Positions 58,451 to 64,000 of a DNA stretch of 64,000 bases are shown here, in pieces. The DNA is from Streptomyces bambusae (GTDB lineage Bacteria; Actinomycetota; Actinomycetes; Streptomycetales; Streptomycetaceae). Where the stretch lies: the NCBI RefSeq assembly GCF_020532645.1, contig NZ_JAJAUZ010000032.1, positions 30,319 through 94,318 of the forward strand. Direction: 5' to 3'. The position numbers and the translations under genes were made by a program. How positions within the stretch are numbered: the stretch's first letter is position 1; each line of letters begins with the position of its first letter. A model generated the notes under the pieces. That model did not search any database, had not been told where the DNA came from, and worked only from the letters and a program-made list of their open reading frames with translations.

Positions 58451-59500
58451 ATGAGCAGTGCCGGCGCCGGGGCGTCGCTCGCGGGCCGCGCCCGGGCCGT
58501 GCTGGCCGCGGACGGTCCGGCCGCGGCCAGGATCCTGGTCACCGTGGTGGTGTCGTGGCAGGTGGCGCTCTGGCTGGGGGCGGACCAGCCGCCCGTGTAC
58601 GCGGCCATCGTGCCGCTCGTGGCGCTGCGCGGGGATCCCGTCACCGCACTGGCCACATCGGTGCACCGGGTGCTCGGCGTGGTCGCGGGCGTCCTCATCG
58701 GCATCGCCGTCCTCAGCGTGCTCCGGCCGTCGACCGCGGTCCTGGCGCTGGTGGTCGGGCTGGGGCTGGCCGTGGGCCTGGTACTGCGGGCCGACGGCGG
58801 TCCCAACTCCCAGGTGGCGGTCTCCTCGCTGCTGGTGCTCGCCAGCACCGCGCCCGATGCGTACGCCTTCCACCGGATGTGGGAGACCGGGGCAGGTGCC
58901 GTGGTGACGGTCGTGCTGGCGCCCCTGCTCTGGCCGCCCGACCCGCGCCGGATCCTGCCGCACCTGGCCGAGGACTGCCGGGCGCGGCTGGCGCAGGCGC
59001 TGACCGGGACGGCGGCGGCCGTGGGCGGCGCTCCCGGCCCGGCCCGGGACAACCTCGCCGTCGTGACCGCCCACGGGGCGGCCGTCACCGCCGCTGCGGC
59101 CCGGGCCCGGCAGGCCGAACGCGCGCTGCGGTTCAGTCCCCTGCGCCGGCGGCGCCGGGCCGAGGTACGGCGGATGGTGCGCGCGGTCGGGACCGGCGAG
59201 CGCGTCGTTGCGGACGTGACCGCCCTGGCCCGGGAGGCGGTGGCGTTCGCGGGCCGTCCGGACCTCGTCCCGGTGCTCGCGGATGCCCGCCCCTGGGCGG
59301 CGGAGCTGGCCGCCGCCACCGCCGGCGCCCTCGACCTCACCCTGTCCGGCGACGATCCCGGCCCCCGGATCGCGGCAGCGCGCGGACTGCTCGCCGCCTA
59401 CGTGCGGGCGGACGCCCGGCCGGCGGCGGTGGCGCTGCGGCGGCCGTTCCAGCGGATCCTCGACACGCTGGACGAAGCACGTGCGGAGCGGGCGGGCTGA
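58451..59500 (+). CDS. FUSC-family (aromatic acid exporter-like) membrane protein
   Basis: 349 residues. Six hydrophobic segments lie in residues 25-165 (ILVTVVVSWQVALWLGA, PVYAAIVPLVALRG, VLGVVAGVLIGIAVLSVL and others), followed by a long soluble helical domain. This is the FUSC/ArAE organisation. It might export aromatic or organic acids, or act in envelope permeability. GGAAGGGGAC precedes the ATG. It follows the tetR by 87 nt and may be part of the same regulon. Confidence 0.8.
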   Translation: MSSAGAGASLAGRARAVLAADGPAAARILVTVVVSWQVALWLGADQPPVYAAIVPLVALRGDPVTALATSVHRVLGVVAGVLIGIAVLSVLRPSTAVLALVVGLGLAVGLVLRADGGPNSQVAVSSLLVLASTAPDAYAFHRMWETGAGAVVTVVLAPLLWPPDPRRILPHLAEDCRARLAQALTGTAAAVGGAPGPARDNLAVVTAHGAAVTAAAARARQAERALRFSPLRRRRRAEVRRMVRAVGTGERVVADVTALAREAVAFAGRPDLVPVLADARPWAAELAAATAGALDLTLSGDDPGPRIAAARGLLAAYVRADARPAAVALRRPFQRILDTLDEARAERAG

Positions 59501-59591
59501 CCCACGGCGGCGACCCGGCCGTCCCGCTTCGCCGGGCGGCCGGCGGGCGCGTGCCCGAGCGGGGTCGCCGGGCACGGCATAGCATGCGGTC

Positions 59592-60998
59592 ATGACGCCA
59601 GGTGCCCGGGTGCGGGCGGGGGCGGAGGACGGTGCGGGGAGCGGCCTGGGGGCGCTGTTCGCCGTGTGCGCCGGCTATTTCATGGTCATTCTGGACGTGA
59701 CGGCGGTCAACGTCGCGGTGCCGGTGATCGGGCGGGAGCTGTCGGCGTCGCTGACCGCGGTGCAGTGGGTGACGAACGGGTACACGCTCACGTTCGCCGC
59801 GCTGCTGCTGACCGGCGGCGCGCTCGGCGACCGCCTCGGGCACCGGCGGGTGTTCTGCGCCGGGGTGGTGGTCTTCGGGGTGGCGTCGGCGGCCTGCGGG
59901 CTGGCGACGGACGTGGTCGTGCTGACCGTGGCCCGGCTGGCGGAGGGGGTAGGGGCCGCGCTGATCGTGCCCGGTTCGCTGGCGCTGCTCCAGCAGGTCT
60001 ACCGGTCGCCGGCGGAGCGGGCCCGCGCCTTCGGGCTGTGGGGTTCCATGGCCGGGGTGGCCGCCTCCGTCGGGCCGCTGCTGGGCGGCCTGCTGGTGGG
60101 CACGGTCGGGTGGCGGTGGGTGTTCTTCGTCAACGTGCCGGTGGGCGTGCTGTGCATCGCGCTGACGCTGCGCCGCGTACCGCCGTCGGTGCGGCAGCCG
60201 GGCCGGTCCCTGGACTGGCCCGCGCAGTGCGCGCTCGTGGCCCTGGTGGCTCTGCTGACCACCGCGCTGAACGAGGCCGGGCGGCTGGGCTGGACGGCGC
60301 CGCTGGTGCTCGGCGCGGCTGCGCTGTGTCCGGTGGCGGCCGCCCTGTTCGTGCTGCGCGAGCGCCTGGCCCGGTCCCCCGTGCTGCCGCTGCCGCTGCT
60401 CGCCTCACGGCCGGTCGCGGGCGGCGCCGCCATCGGCCTGCTGTTCAACTTCGCCTTCTACGGCATGGTCTTCACGGCCAGTCTGTACTTCCAGCACGAG
60501 CGGGGGCTGAGTCCGCTGCGGACCGGGCTGGCGCTGTTCCCGGCGGTGGCGATGTCGATGTTCGCCTCGGCGCTGTCGGGGCGCCTGGCCCGCCGTACCG
60601 GGCACCGGCCGCTCGTGATCACGGGCATGCTCACGGGCGCGGCGGGCCTGGCCGGCTGGGCGGCGGCCGGGGCGGATCCGGCGTACGCGGTCCTCGTGGT
60701 GCCGATGATGTGCGCGGGCTTCGGTACGTCGTTCACGCTGACGGGGGCGACCGCCACGGTGATGTCGGCCGCACCGGACACGCACGCCGGCACCGCGTCC
60801 GCGCTGTTCAACACGACCCGCCAGATCGGCAGCGCGGCGGGCGTGGCGCTGGGCGGGTCGCTGCTGGCGTCGGCTGCCGACTTCACCGGCGGGGTGCGGC
60901 TGAGCATGGCCGTGGGAGCGGCCGCGTACCTGGTGGCGGCGGCGGTCGCGGTGGCGTGCGTGCCGCGGCCGGGCGGGCGGAGCGGGGGCGGTCCGTAG
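59592..60998 (+). CDS. MFS drug efflux transporter (DHA2/EmrB-QacA type, 14-TMS)
   Basis: 468 residues. N-terminal motif FAVCAGYFMVILDVTAVNVAVPVIGRELSASLTAVQWVTNGYTLTFAALLLTGGALGDRLGHRR (motifs D1 and A) is diagnostic of 14-helix DHA2 transporters. Motif C GLWGSMAGVAASVGPLLGGLLVGTVGWRWVFFVNVPVG is intact. It exports drugs or metabolites with proton antiport. TAGCAT 6 nt before the ATG points to a leaderless mRNA. A large hairpin-forming region follows at 61001-61071. Confidence 0.9.
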   Translation: MTPGARVRAGAEDGAGSGLGALFAVCAGYFMVILDVTAVNVAVPVIGRELSASLTAVQWVTNGYTLTFAALLLTGGALGDRLGHRRVFCAGVVVFGVASAACGLATDVVVLTVARLAEGVGAALIVPGSLALLQQVYRSPAERARAFGLWGSMAGVAASVGPLLGGLLVGTVGWRWVFFVNVPVGVLCIALTLRRVPPSVRQPGRSLDWPAQCALVALVALLTTALNEAGRLGWTAPLVLGAAALCPVAAALFVLRERLARSPVLPLPLLASRPVAGGAAIGLLFNFAFYGMVFTASLYFQHERGLSPLRTGLALFPAVAMSMFASALSGRLARRTGHRPLVITGMLTGAAGLAGWAAAGADPAYAVLVVPMMCAGFGTSFTLTGATATVMSAAPDTHAGTASALFNTTRQIGSAAGVALGGSLLASAADFTGGVRLSMAVGAAAYLVAAAVAVACVPRPGGRSGGGP

Positions 60999-61000
60999 GA

Positions 61001-61071
61001 CCTGTCGTCGAACTCCTGGCGCCGCCCGCGGGGCCGGCCCCGGGCAGGAGTGTCAGGAGTGTGACGACAGG
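61001..61071. terminator. Long inverted repeat between convergent genes
   Basis: CCTGTCGTC (61001-61009) pairs with GACGACAGG (61063-61071), with CTCCTG/CAGGAG inside. It lies between the MFS and YhhN genes and could act as a bidirectional terminator. Confidence 0.55.
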
Positions 61072-61089
61072 CGCCGGGAATCCGGCGGG

Positions 61090-61845
61090 CTACCGGGCCG
61101 GCCGGGACTGCGGCTGGGAATGCGTCGACTGGGCGAGGAAGCCTTCGAGCAGGAGCCACTGGGCGGCGTTGTAGGTGGCGAGGACGAAGACCTGGGCGGC
61201 GGCCCGGGCCCGCGGGTCCGTGAGCAGGCTGCGGCGCAGCAGGATCGCCGCGTCGGAGACCGCGAACAGCACCGCGCCGGCGGGCAGCCAGGTGCGGGGG
61301 TCCGAGGTCGGGCGGACCAGCCGGGCGACGGCGCCCGCGAGCTTCCCGGGCCGCGGGTCCTGGGCGAGGGCCGTGGTGCCGGCGAGGGTGGCGGCGTAGG
61401 TGGCCAGGACGGCCGGCACCCGGCTGCGGCCCGGCTCCCGGCGGGCGGCGAGCAGGCCGGCGGCCGCGGTCCAGGCGGCGGCCGGCAGGACGGCGGTGCG
61501 CGGGTGCGGGCGGCCGCCGCGGCGGGTGAGGACGGCGCCGTACAGGAGCTGCATGACGCCGAACGCGGCGGCGCCGCGGATGATCTGGTCGTCCTCGTCG
61601 GACCGGGACATGTAGTAGTCGCCCACGCCGGCCGCGAGCAGGCCGGCGACGAGCAGCCGCAGGTCGGCGGGGTCGAGTTCGTCGCGGCGGCGGAGCGCCT
61701 TGAGGCCGAGCAGGGGGACGGCCACGGGTTTGGTGAGCAGTTGGAGGGTCCTGTTGCCGGTGTGCGCGGCCCAGATCTCGCCTGCCGCGGCGGCGTGGAA
61801 GAGCCCTTCCTCCAGAACGCGCCTGACTCCGCCGGTCCGCCTCAC
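61090..61845 (-). CDS. YhhN/TMEM86-family membrane protein (lysoplasmalogenase-like)
   Basis: 251 residues from GTG 61845, with GGGGAG upstream. About eight membrane segments are visible, with family hallmarks TKPVAVPLLGLKA, LLAAGVGDYYMSRSD and AVLFAVSDAAILLRR. The acidic residues in the GD and SDA motifs are conserved in YhhN/TMEM86 proteins, some of which hydrolyse lysoplasmalogens or lysophospholipids. Actinomycete substrates are not established. Confidence 0.85.
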   Translation of the reverse strand: MRRTGGVRRVLEEGLFHAAAAGEIWAAHTGNRTLQLLTKPVAVPLLGLKALRRRDELDPADLRLLVAGLLAAGVGDYYMSRSDEDDQIIRGAAAFGVMQLLYGAVLTRRGGRPHPRTAVLPAAAWTAAAGLLAARREPGRSRVPAVLATYAATLAGTTALAQDPRPGKLAGAVARLVRPTSDPRTWLPAGAVLFAVSDAAILLRRSLLTDPRARAAAQVFVLATYNAAQWLLLEGFLAQSTHSQPQSRPAR

Positions 61846-62025
61846 TCCGTGCTCCCCTCGGTCGGTGGTGCAGTCGTCGGTCGCGGGCGCAGGCAGCGGC
61901 CGGCGGCGCGGGGCCGTGCGGACTGCGGTGTCCGCGCTGCATCCTCACACGGGTGTGCGAGCGGCGGGGGCGGATTCGCCGACACCGTGACGACCCGGCC
62001 AGGTGCGGGGCGGCGGGGGCGTGCG

Positions 62026-62733
62026 TCAGTGCGGGGCGACCAGCTTGATGCCGACGCCGCGTACGGTCCGCAGGTAGCGCGGTGCGGAGGCGCGTTCGCC
62101 GAGTTTGCGGCGCAGGGCGGACACATGCACGTCGATGGTCTGGTCCTCGATGTACGCCTCGCGCCACACGTCCGCGAGCAGGCGGCGCCGTGAGACGACC
62201 GTGCCGGCGTGCCGGGCCAGGAACGCCAGGAGGTCGAACTCCCGGCGGGTGAGGGCCAGTTCACGGCCCGCCAGGTGCGCGGAGCGGGCCAGCGGGTCCA
62301 CGGTGAGTTCGCCGACCGTCACGGGGCTCATCGGGTCGGCGGCCCGGGCCTGCCCGGCGGCCGGACCGGGGGCGGCGGTGCGGCGCAGGACGGCCGTGAG
62401 CCGGGCGATCAGCTGGGCGCCGGAGAACGGCTTGACGAGGTAGTCGTCGGCGCCGGCGTTCAGCAGCCTGACGATCTCGTTCTCGTCGTCGCGGGCGGTG
62501 GCCACGACCACCGGCACGTTCGATATGCCGCGGATCATGCGCAGGGCGTCGCCGCCGTCGAGGTCGGGCAGGCCGAGGTCGAGGACGACGGCGTCCAGCG
62601 CGCCCTGGGTGACCTCCCGCAGCGCGCCGAATCCGTCGCCCGTGCTGCGCACCGTGTGGCCGTGCTCCGAGAGGATCTCGATCAGGGAGGCACGGATGCT
62701 GGGGTCGTCTTCGACCACGAGTACGCACGGCAT
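62026..62733 (-). CDS. OmpR/PhoB-type response regulator (orphan)
   Basis: 235 residues. Receiver: LVVEDDPSIRASLIEILSEHG, phospho-acceptor Asp in VVLDLGLPDLDGGDALRMIRG, ATARDDENE, DDYLVKPFSGAQLIARL. C-terminal winged helix: ALTRREFDLLAFLARHAGTVVSRRRLLADVWREAYIEDQTIDVHVSALRRKLGE...LRTVRGVGIKL. It is a complete two-domain regulator but no histidine kinase lies on either side. TAGGGT 7 nt before the ATG suggests a leaderless mRNA. Confidence 0.9.
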   Translation of the reverse strand: MPCVLVVEDDPSIRASLIEILSEHGHTVRSTGDGFGALREVTQGALDAVVLDLGLPDLDGGDALRMIRGISNVPVVVATARDDENEIVRLLNAGADDYLVKPFSGAQLIARLTAVLRRTAAPGPAAGQARAADPMSPVTVGELTVDPLARSAHLAGRELALTRREFDLLAFLARHAGTVVSRRRLLADVWREAYIEDQTIDVHVSALRRKLGERASAPRYLRTVRGVGIKLVAPH

Positions 62734-62805
62734 GGCGGACACCCTACAGCCGCCCGGCCGGCGGTCCACCGGGGTGCGTATGCGCAGGTGCGGGGCGGTT
62801 CGGGG

Positions 62806-63600
62806 TCAGGCGGGGGTGCCGAAGTTCTGGGTCCACCAGGGGCCGCCGGCGGTGTTCAGGCCGACGCCTATCTCGGTGAAGCGGCAGTTGAGGATGTTCT
62901 CGCGGTGGCCGGGGCTGTCCATCCAGGCCGCGACCACGGCGGCGGCGTCCGCCTGGCCCATGGCGATGTTCTCGCCGTAGCCGGACCAGTCGTAGCCGGC
63001 CGCCTCGATCCGGTCCTGCGGCTGGGAGCCGTCGGTGCCGGTGTGGGAGAAGTTCCCGGTGGCGGCCATGGTGTCGCTGTAGCCCTGCGCGGCCCGGGCC
63101 AGGGCCGCGTCCACCGTCAGGGCGCGGCAGCCGGCGGCGGCGCGCTCGACGTTGACCAGGCGGACGACCTCTGCGGTCTGGCCGCCGGCGGCGGGGCGGG
63201 GGGCGGGCTTCCTCGTCGCGGCGGTCCGGACCGGGGTGGGAGCGGGGCGCTTGGTGGAGCGGGACACGACGGTGCGGGTGCGTGAGGGGGGCGGGGCGGC
63301 CGTGCGGGTGGCCGTGCGGGGGGCCGTGGCCGTCGGGGTGGCGGATGCGGAGGGGGCCGGCGGGGTGGTGGACGGCGCCGGGGACGTCGGGCCGGCGGTC
63401 GCGGAGGTGGTGACGGCGCTCGGTATCGCCGTGTCCCGGGCGACCTGGACCGTCTTCCCGTCCCGGGGTCCGATCAGCTCGACGCCGGCCGCGCAGGCGG
63501 CCGCGACGGCCACGACTCCCATGCCGGCGATGGCCGCCTTGGCGCGCAGGGGCCGGGGGGCGCGGTGCGCGGGGCGCCTGCGGGTGGCACGGGGACTCAT
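62806..63600 (-). CDS. Secreted/membrane-anchored CAP (SCP/PR1) domain protein
   Basis: 264 residues. An Arg-rich start and a hydrophobic helix (KAAIAGMGVVAVAAACAAGVEL, about 23-44) anchor or export it. A long Pro/Thr/Ala/Ser linker (50-140) reaches out through the wall. The CAP domain (about 145-264) has VVRLVNVERAAAGCRALTVDAALARAAQGYSDTMAATGNFSHTGTDGSQPQDRI, GYGENIAMG, SPGHRENILNCRFTEIGVGL. Bacterial CAP proteins bind or cleave unknown envelope ligands. GGAGG precedes the ATG. Confidence 0.9.
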   Translation of the reverse strand: MSPRATRRRPAHRAPRPLRAKAAIAGMGVVAVAAACAAGVELIGPRDGKTVQVARDTAIPSAVTTSATAGPTSPAPSTTPPAPSASATPTATAPRTATRTAAPPPSRTRTVVSRSTKRPAPTPVRTAATRKPAPRPAAGGQTAEVVRLVNVERAAAGCRALTVDAALARAAQGYSDTMAATGNFSHTGTDGSQPQDRIEAAGYDWSGYGENIAMGQADAAAVVAAWMDSPGHRENILNCRFTEIGVGLNTAGGPWWTQNFGTPA

Positions 63601-63941
63601 GGCGGGACCTCCGGGGTGGACGGCTCTGTTCGGGCGGTACCGGAATCTCGGCCGCCGGTTGTCGTGCACCGGATCGTAGGCGGGTGCGTGCGGTCGGGAC
63701 AGCGGGCCGTTCCCCCCTCCCGGCTCCGCCGTGGGGCGCTCCGGGTTTCCCGAAAGCCCTTCAGGTGGGCGGTGGGGTACCGGTCGTGTGGCGATGGGGG
63801 ACGTGGGCGGGCGTCTCGGCGGGGGGCGGCCGTGGCGGGGCGTCCGTGCGGAAGGTCACATGCCGGGGGTGGGGCAAATGGGGCGTATGTGGCCCGCCTT
63901 GACCGGGCGCTCCTGCCCCGGGGCGCCGGGCCCGCCGGGCC
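63601..63941. other. No gene recognised
   Basis: Upstream of the CAP gene the sequence is GC-rich with long low-complexity G runs and no reading frame with normal codon bias. It leads into repeat copy C. Confidence 0.6.
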
Positions 63942-64000
63942 AATTCCAGCCCGTCCGGCGTTTGAGGCGCGGGGGCCCGGGGGCGGAGCCCCCGAAACCC
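63942..64000 (+). repeat. Streptomyces-type dispersed repeat, copy C (cut by window end)
   Basis: AGCCCGTCCGGCGTTTGAGG, then the GCGGGG run and a CGGGGGC-GGA-GCCCCCG hairpin. Nearly identical to copies A and B in the same orientation. It may continue past the window. Confidence 0.8.

Noticed and set aside
1..64000. CRISPR arrays, tRNA/rRNA genes, IS elements, prophage or attachment sites
   Set aside because: Looked for repeats with regular spacers, CCA-ended cloverleaf-like segments and transposase/integrase motifs; none was convincing by eye.

Overview
The window is chromosomal DNA of a Streptomyces species or very close relative. GC is very high with strong third-position GC bias. Many genes look leaderless, with a TAnnnT-like -10 box 6-7 nt before the start codon. 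There is a rodlin gene of aerial hyphae, several TetR/LuxR/WYL/RpiR regulators, a SigK/RskA-type sigma/anti-sigma pair, and a Streptomyces-style dispersed repeat. No rRNA, tRNA, CRISPR array, insertion sequence or prophage was recognised. No polyketide or non-ribosomal peptide assembly line is present.

Layout. 1-3.8 kb: an ABC-F gene cut by the window edge, preceded by a 31-codon leader ORF and divergent from a tetR; then a two-component flavin monooxygenase pair (LLM oxidoreductase plus FMN reductase). 3.9-10.6 kb: the most unusual block. It encodes a trypsin-like/STAND-NTPase/helical-repeat protein, a NUDIX hydrolase, a small trypsin-co-occurring (CU044_2847-like) protein, and two collinear paralogs of an unrecognised ~410-residue family placed on either side of the small protein. 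Three of these five genes carry one TTA leucine codon each; I found no other in-frame TTA in the 64 kb, so the module looks bldA-gated. 10.6-17.7 kb: cupin/zinc-ribbon protein, secreted GH26-like glycosidase, unknown 260-residue protein divergent from a PhzS-like flavin hydroxylase, a secreted protein, an MDR reductase and a secreted RTX-repeat protein. 17.9-22 kb: SWIM zinc-finger plus DUF6493 pair. 22-26.5 kb: XRE-cupin regulator divergent from a sulfonate/taurine-type ABC transporter with an arylsulfotransferase-like gene.

26.5-38.5 kb: membrane protein containing an in-frame dispersed repeat, DUF2252 protein, a MalT-like LuxR regulator, PLDc_N/SHOCT protein, FAD monooxygenase/TetR divergent pair with two matching operators, a methyltransferase, a GntR/UTRA pseudogene next to a 17-bp tandem repeat, and an SDR/TetR divergent pair with a perfect 18-bp palindrome. 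38.9-45.5 kb: secreted M15-like peptidase, two VOC proteins with a WYL regulator, a rodlin, a Trp/His/Lys-rich secreted protein, sigma factor/anti-sigma factor, and Ohr. 45.7-50.3 kb: NarL-type two-component system divergent from a DUF2306 membrane protein, RpiR regulator, and a small conserved protein behind an AT-rich promoter. 50.3-64 kb: a beta-lactamase-fold protein lacking catalytic residues, DUF4287 and DUF998-like proteins behind a CRP-like site, a GH65 phosphorylase/beta-phosphoglucomutase/histidine phosphatase operon, a TetR/oxidoreductase pair, FUSC and MFS membrane proteins, a YhhN protein, an orphan OmpR-type regulator and a secreted CAP protein.

Functional themes are divergent regulator-target pairs with visible operators, scavenging of organosulfur compounds and alpha-glucosides, surface and secreted proteins, and one candidate biological-conflict module. 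All product names rest on reading motifs and recalled family features. No database search was run.
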